In this document: in pieces, positions 25,664 through 34,800 of the stretch | Numbering within the stretch: the stretch's first letter is position 1 | Layout: each line of letters starts with the position of its first letter | Assembly: GCF_039544265.1 (NCBI RefSeq) | Contig: NZ_BAABLI010000016.1 | Span: 1-64,000 of the forward strand | Direction of reading: 5' to 3' | Length of the DNA: 64,000 bases | Source: Corallincola platygyrae | GTDB taxonomy: Bacteria > Pseudomonadota > Gammaproteobacteria > Enterobacterales > Neiellaceae | Translations under genes and position numbers: made by a program | Notes under the pieces: generated by a model | What the model saw: only the letters and a program-made list of their open reading frames with translations | Databases searched by the model: none | Told to the model about the DNA's origin: nothing

Positions 25664-26638
25664 TTATTCCTCAAGCAGGGAGTAAGGTTGCTGACCCAGT
25701 GTCAGTGAACTTTGCTCCTGACCTGAAACTCTCAGCTTAGCGTCCGGTTCAATGTCGTTTGGCAGAACAGCAAGCAACTTGCCGAAGTTGTCTACGGTTA
25801 CCGCGGATACTACGACGCCGCTGCGGCGCCAATTGTCACCCAAAGCTAACTCCAGATTGTCACCCGGCTGAGTTTCATTATTGAATTCACCTTCAAGTAG
25901 GTACATCGCTCGTTTGTTTTTCCCGAGGTATTTCATGCGCGCAACTGTCTCTTGGCCGATGTAACAACCTTTGCTAAAGGAGACCGCATCCAGTTTCTGC
26001 AAATTAAGCATCTGCGGAACATATTGCTGAATCAAAGGGGTAGAGAGGTGAGGATAACCCGCCTCAATATCTAGTAACTGCCAGAGTGCAGGCGAGTCCT
26101 GTTCTGCCTCCGTGAGCGCGTCCGGCACTGCGTGGCTGGCAGCCAATAAAACCAAAAACCTTGGCGCAGGATCTGCCTGGTACAAAATGGTAAACCCTTC
26201 TCCGGAGAGCATTGGTGCCTCATCATTCGGGGCTTTTCCAAAGGCGCTCTCAATGGCTGCGGTGGCGTTCTTACCTGCCACACCTATCATCTGCCATTTG
26301 GCAGCAGCATCTTCAATCTTTACTTTGGAGAAGGCAGCAAACTTCTTTAGTTCAGGCAGCGCCACCTGCTGACTCTCTTTGCTGTGCAGCATTACGATGC
26401 TGTCTTTGTGTTTTAGGAGAGTGAAAATGCTTAACATTTTGCCTTTGGCATCACACTGAGCACCTCTTAACGGCTTACTATCGCTGAGTAGGGTGACGTC
26501 ACAGGTCGTCTGCCCCTGCAGATAGCTCACCCTGTCCTCACCTGAAAGCTGAGTGACGCCGAGTTCTAATGACATCACTACGAGCGCTGGCAGGTTTGTT
26601 GTATCTGTATTTGAGAGCGAGGTTATTTGTGTGTGCAT
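25664..26638 (-). CDS. ygfZ: tRNA-modifying/iron-sulfur protein YgfZ
   Basis: This is a 324-residue folate-binding protein of the GcvT-like family that supports assembly or repair of iron-sulfur enzymes such as MiaB. The diagnostic motif KGCYIGQE, with its essential cysteine, is followed by TVARMKYLGKNKR, as in E. coli YgfZ. The N-terminal LSGEDRVSYLQGQTTCDV is also characteristic. It is divergent from sdhE-ygfX, the same neighbourhood as in E. coli, with 173 bp between them. Confidence 0.93.
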   Translation of the reverse strand: MHTQITSLSNTDTTNLPALVVMSLELGVTQLSGEDRVSYLQGQTTCDVTLLSDSKPLRGAQCDAKGKMLSIFTLLKHKDSIVMLHSKESQQVALPELKKFAAFSKVKIEDAAAKWQMIGVAGKNATAAIESAFGKAPNDEAPMLSGEGFTILYQADPAPRFLVLLAASHAVPDALTEAEQDSPALWQLLDIEAGYPHLSTPLIQQYVPQMLNLQKLDAVSFSKGCYIGQETVARMKYLGKNKRAMYLLEGEFNNETQPGDNLELALGDNWRRSGVVVSAVTVDNFGKLLAVLPNDIEPDAKLRVSGQEQSSLTLGQQPYSLLEE

Positions 26639-26811
26639 TTTTTACATCCTAATTGGCCGATGCTTGTTCACCAATGCAGGTAGGCCATCGACATGATGTC
26701 CATACGATGGCTACTACTTGGGGGCTCACAGTTTGGCTTTCAAGTCGTCAATCCCTATATAGGCTATGTTAGCATGGCACTTTTCACGTCTAGAAGATGG
26801 GATAACGACAA

Positions 26812-27063
26812 GTGGAAATGAAAGAAAAGCTGGCGCGCCTGAAATGGGCTTGCCGTCGCGGAATGTTGGAGCTGGATGTGATTTTGGAGCCATTTGTGCC
26901 TGAGTTTCCAAATCTTACTGCTGAAGACCAACAAACATTCGAACGTTTACTCAGCTGTGATGACCCAGAGCTTTTTGCCTGGTTTATGGGGCATGAATCC
27001 TGTGAAGATGGCAAATTGGCTGCCATGATCAAGCGAGTTCGCGATCATAGTGGCGCGATTTGA
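26812..27063 (+). CDS. sdhE: FAD assembly factor SdhE
   Basis: This 83-residue cytoplasmic protein promotes covalent flavinylation of succinate dehydrogenase and fumarate reductase. The conserved RRGMLELD motif (about residues 15-22), whose glycine and glutamate are essential, is intact, and the small helical-bundle length is normal. The start is GTG 26812, with ATG 26818 as an alternative. Its 3' end overlaps ygfX by 14 bases, giving the usual sdhE-ygfX operon. Confidence 0.93.
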   Translation: MEMKEKLARLKWACRRGMLELDVILEPFVPEFPNLTAEDQQTFERLLSCDDPELFAWFMGHESCEDGKLAAMIKRVRDHSGAI

Positions 27064-27523
27064 GATTTCGTTAGTTCACTCAAAACAGGCAAGCCGGAGC
27101 TTTTGGTTTGCCGTTGTTTTAGTTTGTAGCGCGTTACTTACGGTTGCCAATTCACTTGTTGGTTGGCTGATTTCCATCGCTCTGGTGTCGGCCTTGCTTT
27201 TCTGGGCTCACCGGTATCACCGCAGCGGCTTTCAAGGCGTTCGAGCCATTGAAGTTGGATACGATACTTCGGTTGTTTTAATAACCCTTCACAATGCCCG
27301 CATTCCGGTAACAGCAGTTGGTCGGCACTTAATAACGGATTGGTGCTGTCGCCTATCTCTGAAGAGTACCGAAATCAAGGAGCCATTGCCTAAAGGGTGG
27401 CACCAGCGGTGGTTGTGGCGTGACAGTATGTCAGATAAGGATTATCGGAGACTTTGCCGCTGCCTAATACAATGGCAGCGGCTAGCGGATGCTGAAGTCT
27501 CTACTCAGGATTCTGGAGCCTGA
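27050..27523 (+). CDS. ygfX: YgfX-family membrane protein
   Basis: This 157-residue protein has two adjacent N-terminal membrane helices (about 17-52, split at VANSLVGW) and a cytoplasmic basic C-terminal domain, the YgfX/CptA layout. In E. coli ygfX shares an operon with sdhE and has been described as a membrane toxin acting on cytoskeletal proteins; its true physiological role is debated. The start is GTG at 27050 inside the end of sdhE. The 3' end overlaps convergent nadB by 19 bases. Identification rests on position, length and topology as well as sequence. Confidence 0.75.
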   Translation: MARFEISLVHSKQASRSFWFAVVLVCSALLTVANSLVGWLISIALVSALLFWAHRYHRSGFQGVRAIEVGYDTSVVLITLHNARIPVTAVGRHLITDWCCRLSLKSTEIKEPLPKGWHQRWLWRDSMSDKDYRRLCRCLIQWQRLADAEVSTQDSGA

Positions 27524-29124
27524 TGTGGGTCGAGTATTGTCGGCTGGCTTTTTCCCAGCGTTTTTGGGTAATCCAAAGTGTAATGCAGTCCGCGACTCTC
27601 TTTTCTTGCCATCGCTGAACGCACGATTAGCTCTGCTACTTCAACCAGATTACGCAACTCCAACAGGTTATTCCCTACGCGGAAATTACTGTAGTACTCA
27701 AATATTTCCTGCTTCAACAGCTGAATACGTCTGAGTGCACGTTCGAGGCGTTTTGTGGTTCGAACAATGCCGACGTAGTCCCACATAAACAATCGAAGCT
27801 CATGCCAGTTGTGTTGCAGAACGACCTCTTCGTCAGAACAGGTCACCTGGCTCTCATCCCATGCTGGCAATGAAGGTGCCATCGGCTGACTGTCCAAGCG
27901 ATTCAGAATATCTTTTGCGGCGGCATGGGCAAACACCACACACTCCAGCAAGGAGTTGCTCGCCATGCGATTAGCCCCATGCAGTCCGGTATAGGTCACT
28001 TCGCCAACCGCGTAGAGGTTATCAAGATCGGTGCGGCCTTTAAGGTCAACCATGACACCGCCGCAGGTATAGTGGGCCGCGGGAACCACCGGAATCGGCT
28101 GGCTGGTAATATCTATACCCAGCTCAAGGCACTTCTTGTAAATCGTTGGGAAGTGCTCTTTCACAAAATCCGATGGTTTATGGGAAATATCTAAATAGAC
28201 GCAATCGGCACCGAGCTTTTTCATCTCATGGTCAATCGCTCTTGCAACAATATCCCTGGGCGCTAATTCGGCACGATCGTCGTAGTCAGGCATGAAACGT
28301 GAGCCATCCGGACGTTTAAGTACGGCGCCTTCGCCACGCAGTGCCTCGGTCAACAGGAAATTCCGTGCTTCCGGGTGGAACAGGCAGGTGGGATGGAACT
28401 GATTGAATTCCATATTGGCTACGCGACATCCGGCGCGCCACGCCATAGCGATCCCATCTCCACTGGAGACATCGGGGTTGCTGGTGTATTGGTAAACTTT
28501 ACTTGCACCGCCCGTTGCCAGAACAATAAAGCGGGCCCGAATAAGTTCGACCTGCTCTTTGTTTCGGTTCCATACATAGGCGCCGTAACAAAGATCGTTG
28601 TCATCACCCAATTTACGACCCGTTATCAAATCAACAGCGTTGTACCGCTCGAGTAGTGTGACATTTGGGCAGGCTTTGACTTGATCGACCAGCGTAGTCT
28701 GCACCGCTTTTCCAGTCGCATCGGCAGCGTGCAGGATACGGCGATGGCTGTGACCACCTTCGCGGGTTAGATGATAAGTGGGTTCTTCGCCTTTTTTGCG
28801 ATTCACCTGATCAAAAGGAACGCCCATGTCGATTAACCACTGTATGCTTTCGCGAGCGCTACTGGCGGTATATCGGACCGCTTCTTCATCACACAGGTCT
28901 GCACCTGCAGTCAGCGTATCTTCTACATGAAAGTCGACACTGTCACTGGCATCAAAAACTGCGGCAATTCCTCCCTGTGCATAGAAGGTGGCGCCTTCTT
29001 TGACAGGACCCTTACTTAATACAGCCACCGTGGTTTGTTGTCCCAGTTGCAAGGCAAGCGAAAGGCCTGCTGCACCACTGCCAACAATCAACACGTCATA
29101 GCTGTGTTCAATTTGCTCCGGCAT
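27505..29124 (-). CDS. nadB: L-aspartate oxidase
   Basis: This FAD enzyme oxidises L-aspartate to iminoaspartate, the first step of de novo NAD synthesis (used by NadA). The 539-residue protein has the N-terminal dinucleotide-binding motif VLIVGSGAAGLSLAL, the flavin loop FYAQGGIAAVF, the capping domain and catalytic regions TREGGHSHRR, and TGLHGANRMASNSLLECVVFA. Length agrees with E. coli NadB (540). It is divergent from rpoE as in E. coli. Confidence 0.96.
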   Translation of the reverse strand: MPEQIEHSYDVLIVGSGAAGLSLALQLGQQTTVAVLSKGPVKEGATFYAQGGIAAVFDASDSVDFHVEDTLTAGADLCDEEAVRYTASSARESIQWLIDMGVPFDQVNRKKGEEPTYHLTREGGHSHRRILHAADATGKAVQTTLVDQVKACPNVTLLERYNAVDLITGRKLGDDNDLCYGAYVWNRNKEQVELIRARFIVLATGGASKVYQYTSNPDVSSGDGIAMAWRAGCRVANMEFNQFHPTCLFHPEARNFLLTEALRGEGAVLKRPDGSRFMPDYDDRAELAPRDIVARAIDHEMKKLGADCVYLDISHKPSDFVKEHFPTIYKKCLELGIDITSQPIPVVPAAHYTCGGVMVDLKGRTDLDNLYAVGEVTYTGLHGANRMASNSLLECVVFAHAAAKDILNRLDSQPMAPSLPAWDESQVTCSDEEVVLQHNWHELRLFMWDYVGIVRTTKRLERALRRIQLLKQEIFEYYSNFRVGNNLLELRNLVEVAELIVRSAMARKESRGLHYTLDYPKTLGKSQPTILDPHQAPES

Positions 29125-29221
29125 ACGTTATCATGGGCAATTAATTCAGAGACCTATGTTAGCCGAACTGTGACCTGAGATACACTTTCCGAGATCAAGT
29201 AAAATTTTTTAACATTCTTTC

Positions 29222-29248
29222 GAACTAAATAATTTCACGGCAGTCTAT
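29222..29248 (+). promoter_or_regulatory. Candidate sigma-E promoter of rpoE
   Basis: GAACT (29222-29226) is followed after 17 bases by TCTAT (29244-29248), resembling the GAACTT / TCTRA boxes of sigma-E promoters. rpoE is autoregulated in related bacteria. The start site would fall near 29255, about 55 bases upstream of the rpoE ATG. Confidence 0.5.
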
Positions 29249-29310
29249 GGAAGTGTGCATGCTTAGAGCCTCCAGTTCGGAAGCAGTATAAAGATGGAGT
29301 GGAAGCTCGA

Positions 29311-29889
29311 ATGAGCGAGCAGCAAATCGACCAGAAGCTGGTCGAGCGAGTCCAGCAAGGGGATAAACGAGCCTTTAATGTGTTGGTACAAAAATACCAG
29401 CACAAGGTGATAAACCTGATATCTCGTTACGTTAAAAACCAAGGCGATGTCGCCGACGTAGCGCAGGAAGCTTTTATTAAGGCTTATCGGGCATTACCAG
29501 GCTTTAGAGGTGAAAGTGCGTTTTACACCTGGCTGTATCGGATCGCCGTTAACAGTGCGAAGAACTATTTGGTTTCGCAGGGGCGCCGTCCGCCAGCCAA
29601 CGATATTGAGCCGGAAGAGGCTGAGTATTATGAAGGTGCAAGTGCATTGCGGGATGTGTCAACGCCAGAGGGTTTGGTGCTGACAGACGAAATTCGTCAG
29701 GTGGTGTTCGATACTATTGAGACACTGCCAGATGACTTGAAAACCGCCATCACGCTCCGAGAGTTGGAAGGCTTAAGTTACGAAGAGATTGCTGAAGTAA
29801 TGGAGTGTCCGGTAGGTACGGTGAGATCCCGCATTTTCCGAGCTCGAGAAGCGATTGATAAACGAGTTAAACCGTTAATAGAACATTAA
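29311..29889 (+). CDS. rpoE: RNA polymerase sigma-E factor
   Basis: This extracytoplasmic-function sigma factor directs the envelope stress response. The 192-residue protein (from ATG 29311) has region 2 (NVLVQKYQHKVINLISRY, then DVAQEAFIKAYRAL) and region 4 (LRELEGLSYEEIAEVMECPVGTVRSRIFRAREAI). The frame is open to GTG 29299, but the ATG gives the standard MSEQ start with GGAAG before it. It leads the rpoE-rseA-rseB-rseC operon and is held inactive by RseA at the membrane. Confidence 0.97.
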   Translation: MSEQQIDQKLVERVQQGDKRAFNVLVQKYQHKVINLISRYVKNQGDVADVAQEAFIKAYRALPGFRGESAFYTWLYRIAVNSAKNYLVSQGRRPPANDIEPEEAEYYEGASALRDVSTPEGLVLTDEIRQVVFDTIETLPDDLKTAITLRELEGLSYEEIAEVMECPVGTVRSRIFRAREAIDKRVKPLIEH

Positions 29890-29908
29890 CGCCAGAGGTA
29901 GAGAAACA

Positions 29909-30532
29909 ATGGCTGCAGATAACCAGCAACGTCTTTCAGCATGGATGGATAACCAAGCGGATGAGACTATCAGCGACGAAATGATCGACGCACTGCTAGA
30001 AGACGAAGCGTTGCAGAGCACCTACTCCAGATACCAACTTATTGGTGACGCTATTCGCGGCGAAATGCCTCCGGTCGTTGATATTGATCTGACCAGCCGC
30101 ATAGCGGATGCACTGGAACAAGAGCCTACAGTGCTTGCTCCAGCGCAGACCGAATCTAAACCTGCTGCGGAATCGGGCAAGGTCGTTTCACTGTTAAAAC
30201 AGCTAGGGCAGTACGCTATCGCTGCAACCGTCGCCGCAGTCGCGGTACTGGGTGTTCAGCAGTATAACCAGCCGGGTGAAAGCGAAATTCCAACACCTGT
30301 GTTAACGACAACACCACTGACCGGTGTAGCGGCGCCAGTTAGCTTGGCCGCACCTACGGCGGAACAGGTAAACGATGAAGCCGTTGCTCAGCAACAGCGC
30401 ATTATGGAGCAGCGCAAACGTATTAATGCGTACTTGCAGGATCATGAGCAGCAGCGCCGTTTGCAGCCTGTTGAGGCGGAGCAACCAGCTGTTGAGGAAT
30501 CTGACACCTTAGAAGGGACAGAAGAACGTTAA
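29909..30532 (+). CDS. rseA: Anti-sigma-E factor RseA
   Basis: This is a 207-residue single-pass inner-membrane anti-sigma factor. The N-terminal cytoplasmic domain (about 1-75, with LSAWMDNQADE and YQLIGDAIRGEMP) binds RpoE; a membrane helix covers about 92-112 (QYAIAATVAAVAVLGVQ); the Pro/Thr-rich periplasmic tail is for RseB binding and DegS cleavage, although it ends in EGTEER rather than at a typical hydrophobic site. The periplasmic part is rich in Gln and Glu and seems poorly conserved. It lies 19 bases behind rpoE and abuts rseB directly. Confidence 0.9.
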   Translation: MAADNQQRLSAWMDNQADETISDEMIDALLEDEALQSTYSRYQLIGDAIRGEMPPVVDIDLTSRIADALEQEPTVLAPAQTESKPAAESGKVVSLLKQLGQYAIAATVAAVAVLGVQQYNQPGESEIPTPVLTTTPLTGVAAPVSLAAPTAEQVNDEAVAQQQRIMEQRKRINAYLQDHEQQRRLQPVEAEQPAVEESDTLEGTEER

Positions 30533-31531
30533 ATGACGCGTACTCTGTTTAGGTCCGTCGTCGGTGGCCTACTGATTTTACTGACGATTTCACATGCCAA
30601 GGGCGCCGATAAGGCGCCCGAGTTGCTTCTACAGCGTATGTCCGATGCATTCAGGCAAGAGTCATACGTCATCTCTATGGTTCAAAATTTTGGCGGGCGA
30701 ATCGAGCCTTTGCGACTGGAGCATGGCTTTGTTGATGGCCATGAGATAAGCCATCTCAGCTATCTAAACGGTCCTTTGAGAGACATTGTTCGCAAAGATG
30801 GCACAGTGTCTTACTTGGAATCAGAGCGCCCCGCCTATTCGTTGAAAGCTCGCCAGATGGATGGCCCAATTCCAAAGCCGTTTCTTGGTGATATCAGTGC
30901 GATTTCCGAGAATTATCGCTTTGTGATGGGAGGGAAAAGCCGTACCGCTGGCCGGATAGCCCAACTGGTAAGGATCACGCCCACAGAGCCTGATCGCTAC
31001 GGTTTGCTGGTATGGTCGGATGTTGAAACCGGCTTCCTGCTCCGTGCCGATGTTATTAGCCGAGAAGGTGACATCGTCGAACAGTTGCAGGTTGTCTCGA
31101 TACGACTGATGGATGAACCTTCCGAACATTTGCAATCAATTGCTGCATCTCAGTTACCACAAACCGTACCGCAGCCAGAGCGACGCGACACAGAGGACCT
31201 GGTGGAGTGGAATGTAGGCTGGATGCCTGCGGGCTTTGAACTGGTTAATCAGGACCAACATCGCTTAGCGCTCACGAATGATGTCGTCGATTACATGATG
31301 TTCAGCGATGGGTTGATCAAGTTTTCGGTTTATATCAATAAGGTAGAGAGCCAGGAAGAGCGAGGCAGCTTAGTGACTCGTGGTGCGCTTTCCCTATTCA
31401 GCTTAATTAACTCCGGCGTTGAAATTACCGTCGTTGGTCGAATGCCACCAGAAACAGCTCAGCGGATCGCTGAAACGGTTTATCCCGTCGTGGAAAAACC
31501 ACGTAATAAAGGGCTCCCCAATGCTGGTTGA
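30533..31531 (+). CDS. rseB: Sigma-E regulatory protein RseB
   Basis: This 332-residue periplasmic protein has a signal peptide (about 1-24). The MucB/RseB lipoprotein-localisation-like N-terminal domain (LLQRMSDAFRQESYVISMVQ) and C-terminal domain (WNVGWMPAGFELVNQ) are present. RseB binds the RseA tail and protects it from DegS until displaced by lipopolysaccharide or misfolded lipoproteins. Its ATG follows the rseA stop with no gap. The 3' end overlaps rseC by 11 bases. Confidence 0.93.
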   Translation: MTRTLFRSVVGGLLILLTISHAKGADKAPELLLQRMSDAFRQESYVISMVQNFGGRIEPLRLEHGFVDGHEISHLSYLNGPLRDIVRKDGTVSYLESERPAYSLKARQMDGPIPKPFLGDISAISENYRFVMGGKSRTAGRIAQLVRITPTEPDRYGLLVWSDVETGFLLRADVISREGDIVEQLQVVSIRLMDEPSEHLQSIAASQLPQTVPQPERRDTEDLVEWNVGWMPAGFELVNQDQHRLALTNDVVDYMMFSDGLIKFSVYINKVESQEERGSLVTRGALSLFSLINSGVEITVVGRMPPETAQRIAETVYPVVEKPRNKGLPNAG

Positions 31532-32009
31532 ACAGGCTGTCGTCAAGAAGATTGCTGACGGTTGGATCGAGGTAGAAGCGATTCAACGCAGTGCTTGTGA
31601 TGCCTGTAGCCAGAAAGGTTGTGGTAATGGTGTTGTGGCCAAGGCTTTTGGTAGTCGGTTACATCGACTGTCGTTGCCTGACCCTGGGAATCTAAAGCTG
31701 GAACAGGAGGTTAAGATCGCCTTGCCTGAGCAAACCCTGTTGAGCGGCGCCAGCTTGATTTATCTTTTACCCCTGATCGCTGCGATTGTTTTTGCGGTGG
31801 CGGTGTCGTCGCTGCAGCCGATGCTGGGTGCTCAGCCTGACGAGGGTTGGCAAATTGCCGCAGCCTTGTCCGGAGGAATTATCGGCTGGTTTTTTGCGAG
31901 AAGAAAAGCAAGGCAACTTGAGCAGGATCCCGCGTGTCGTATCCAGATTTTACAGGACGAACAGCTGCCGGTTGCAATTAGTCACACAATGCAGGATAGC
32001 GGGCGCTGA
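31521..32009 (+). CDS. rseC: SoxR-reducing/sigma-E regulatory protein RseC
   Basis: This is a 162-residue inner-membrane protein with two transmembrane helices (about 74-96 and 107-123) and an N-terminal cysteine cluster CDACSQKGCGNG, diagnostic of RseC. Family members influence sigma-E activity and, in the Rsx system, SoxR reduction. The frame is open upstream to 31419 inside rseB, but ATG 31521, preceded by AAAGGG, gives the usual MLVEQAVV start. It closes the sigma-E operon; lepA begins 65 bases later. Confidence 0.92.
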   Translation: MLVEQAVVKKIADGWIEVEAIQRSACDACSQKGCGNGVVAKAFGSRLHRLSLPDPGNLKLEQEVKIALPEQTLLSGASLIYLLPLIAAIVFAVAVSSLQPMLGAQPDEGWQIAAALSGGIIGWFFARRKARQLEQDPACRIQILQDEQLPVAISHTMQDSGR

Positions 32010-32074
32010 TTAAACAAGGTAGAATTGCCCGCCTATTTACTGCACACCTTCGATAGCTACTGGTTTCTGTTTAG

Positions 32075-33868
32075 ATGAAGCATATCCGCAACTTTTCAAT
32101 TATTGCCCACATTGACCACGGTAAGTCGACCCTTTCTGATCGACTGATTCAGACATGTGGTGGCTTGAGTGACCGCGAAATGGAGGCTCAGGTTCTCGAC
32201 TCTATGGACCTGGAGCGAGAGCGTGGCATTACCATTAAAGCGCAAAGTGTCACCTTGAATTACAAAGCTAACGACGGTGAAACCTACCAGCTTAACTTCA
32301 TTGATACCCCTGGACACGTTGACTTCTCTTACGAGGTATCGCGTTCGCTTGCGGCCTGTGAAGGTGCTTTGCTGGTGGTTGACGCAGGGCAGGGGGTTGA
32401 GGCCCAGACTGTAGCTAACTGCTATACAGCCATTGAGATGGACCTGGAAGTCGTACCGATCCTCAACAAGATCGATTTGCCTCAGGCGGACCCTGAGCGT
32501 GTTTCTGAAGAGATCGAAGACATTGTCGGTATTGAAGCGACCGACGCTGTTACCTGCTCGGCAAAAACAGGCCTGGGTGTGGAAAATGTTCTGGAAACCA
32601 TTGTTAACCAGATCCCACCACCAGAGGGTGACCCCGACGCACCGACCCAAGCGCTGATTATCGACTCATGGTTCGATTCTTACCTCGGCGTCGTCTCTTT
32701 GGTCCGTATCAAGCACGGTAGCTTGAAGAAAAACGACAAGATTAAGGTGATGAGCACCGGTCAGGTATGGGGAATCGACCGCCTGGGTATCTTTACCCCC
32801 AAACGTGAAGACACGACAGAGCTCAATTGCGGCGAAGTAGGTTGGGTCGTTTGTGGTATCAAAGAGATCCACGGTGCCCCTGTGGGTGATACGTTGACGT
32901 TGGCGAAAGGTGGAGCACCTGAAGCGCTGCCTGGCTTCCAAAAGGTCAAGCCACAGGTATATGCTGGCCTGTTCCCGATTAGTTCAGATGATTATGAAGC
33001 GTTCCGCGATGCACTGGCAAAGCTGAGCCTGAATGATGCGTCTCTGTTCTACGAGCCAGAAAATTCAACGGCGTTGGGCTTTGGATTCCGTATTGGCTTC
33101 CTTGGCATGCTACACATGGAGATCATCCAGGAGCGCCTCGAGCGCGAATACAATCTGGAGTTGATCACCACCGCGCCAACGGTAGGTTATGAGGTGGTGA
33201 CGACAGATAATGAGCGGGTCAACATCGATAACCCCTCAGATCTTCCTCCAGTAAATAATATCCTTGAGATACATGAGCCTATCGTTGAAGCCCACATTCT
33301 TGTGCCACAGGAATTTTTGGGTAACGTTATTACGCTGTGTGTTGAAAAGCGTGGCGTACAAAAAGATATGACCTATCACGGTAAACAGGTTGCCGTGACT
33401 TATGAGTTGCCCATGGCCGAAGTGGTGATGGACTTCTTCGACAGACTGAAGTCGACCAGCCGTGGCTATGCGTCGTTGGATTATAACTTTGTCCGATTCG
33501 AATCAGCTGACATGGTTAGGGTCGATGTACTGATTAATGGCGACCGTGTTGATGCGTTGGCAATGATCACACACAGAGACAACGCACAGAGTCGTGGTCG
33601 TGAATTGGTAGAGAAGATGCGTGAGCTTATTCCTCGCCAGATGTTTGATATCGCCATTCAGGCGGCTATCGGCAACCATATTATTGCCCGAAGCACTGTG
33701 AAGCAGCTGCGCAAAAACGTTATTGCCAAGTGTTATGGTGGTGACGTGAGCCGTAAGAAGAAGCTGCTGCAGAAGCAAAAAGAGGGTAAAAAGCGTATGA
33801 AGCAGGTCGGTAACGTGGAAGTGCCCCAAGAAGCATTCCTCGCCGTATTGCAGGTAGGCAAGAAGTAA
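32075..33868 (+). CDS. lepA: Elongation factor 4 (LepA)
   Basis: This is a 597-residue ribosome-associated GTPase that helps initiation or back-translocation under stress. G1 (AHIDHGKST), G3 (DTPGHVDF) and G4 (NKIDLP) motifs are in the N-terminal third, followed by EF-G-like domains and the LepA-specific C-terminal domain with SVKQLRKNVIAKCYGGDVSRKKKLL. Length is as in E. coli. It is followed after 12 bases by lepB, the common lepA-lepB pairing. Confidence 0.97.
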   Translation: MKHIRNFSIIAHIDHGKSTLSDRLIQTCGGLSDREMEAQVLDSMDLERERGITIKAQSVTLNYKANDGETYQLNFIDTPGHVDFSYEVSRSLAACEGALLVVDAGQGVEAQTVANCYTAIEMDLEVVPILNKIDLPQADPERVSEEIEDIVGIEATDAVTCSAKTGLGVENVLETIVNQIPPPEGDPDAPTQALIIDSWFDSYLGVVSLVRIKHGSLKKNDKIKVMSTGQVWGIDRLGIFTPKREDTTELNCGEVGWVVCGIKEIHGAPVGDTLTLAKGGAPEALPGFQKVKPQVYAGLFPISSDDYEAFRDALAKLSLNDASLFYEPENSTALGFGFRIGFLGMLHMEIIQERLEREYNLELITTAPTVGYEVVTTDNERVNIDNPSDLPPVNNILEIHEPIVEAHILVPQEFLGNVITLCVEKRGVQKDMTYHGKQVAVTYELPMAEVVMDFFDRLKSTSRGYASLDYNFVRFESADMVRVDVLINGDRVDALAMITHRDNAQSRGRELVEKMRELIPRQMFDIAIQAAIGNHIIARSTVKQLRKNVIAKCYGGDVSRKKKLLQKQKEGKKRMKQVGNVEVPQEAFLAVLQVGKK

Positions 33869-33880
33869 TAAGGAAATAAA

Positions 33881-34798
33881 ATGGCTGGGATTTTTTCCGC
33901 GATACTGGTATTTGCCACGCTGATCACTGGCGTGCTTTGGCTTATCGATGCTGTGATGTTTGCGCCCAAGCGTCGTGAGGCGGTTGCTGCTGCGGAAGCT
34001 GCAGCAGGTACCTCTCTTGACGAAGAAGCGCAGGAGCGAGTTGCCCCACGTCCTGGCATCTTTGAGTTTTCTGAATCGCTGTTTCCAGTCATTGCCATCG
34101 TATTGGTGTTACGCTCATTTATCTATGAGCCATTCCAGATCCCATCCGGTTCCATGATGCCCACGCTTCTGGTGGGGGACTTTATCCTGGTGGAAAAGTT
34201 TGCCTATGGATTGCGTGAACCTCTAAACAGAAATAAGTTTCTCGAGACTGGCGAGCCAGAGCGCGGCGATATCGCGGTATTTAAGTTTCCGAAGCAGCCG
34301 CAGATTGATTACATCAAGCGTGTTATCGGACTCCCCGGTGACCGTGTGATCTATAAAGACAAAAACCTTTACCTGCAGCCAGCATGTAAGGAGCAGCGTC
34401 CCTGTCCTGAGCTTGAGCTAGTCGCCAGGGATCTGGTCAACCGCGATGAGTTTAAAGACCCTCATGGTGGAATCGTTGAACGCTTGTCAGAGCAACTGGG
34501 TGAAGTTAGCCATGACATTTTGGTTTATCGAGGACGCCCTGAACCTTGGGTTCACTACTACCGTCAGCGTGGTTTGCGTCCGGGCGAGTGGGTTGTACCT
34601 GAGGGGAGTTACTTCGTCATGGGTGATAACCGAGACAACAGCCAGGACAGTCGATTCTGGGGGTTCGTTCCAGAATCACACTTGGTTGGTAAAGCGGTGG
34701 CTATCTGGATGAGCTTCGAGTTTGGTCGAGATCCTAAAAGCTTCTTCAGCTGGGTGCCTACAGATGTTCGTTTCAGCCGCATTGGCGGTATTGAGTGA
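33881..34798 (+). CDS. lepB: Signal peptidase I
   Basis: This 305-residue inner-membrane protease removes Sec and Tat signal peptides. It has two N-terminal membrane helices (about 3-25 and 65-83) and a periplasmic catalytic domain with nucleophile Ser91 in PSGSMMPTL, general base Lys146 in DYIKRVIGLPGD, and box E GDNRDNSQDSR. The first two helices match the E. coli topology. Its stop overlaps the start region of rnc. Confidence 0.96.
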   Translation: MAGIFSAILVFATLITGVLWLIDAVMFAPKRREAVAAAEAAAGTSLDEEAQERVAPRPGIFEFSESLFPVIAIVLVLRSFIYEPFQIPSGSMMPTLLVGDFILVEKFAYGLREPLNRNKFLETGEPERGDIAVFKFPKQPQIDYIKRVIGLPGDRVIYKDKNLYLQPACKEQRPCPELELVARDLVNRDEFKDPHGGIVERLSEQLGEVSHDILVYRGRPEPWVHYYRQRGLRPGEWVVPEGSYFVMGDNRDNSQDSRFWGFVPESHLVGKAVAIWMSFEFGRDPKSFFSWVPTDVRFSRIGGIE

Positions 34799-34800
34799 CC

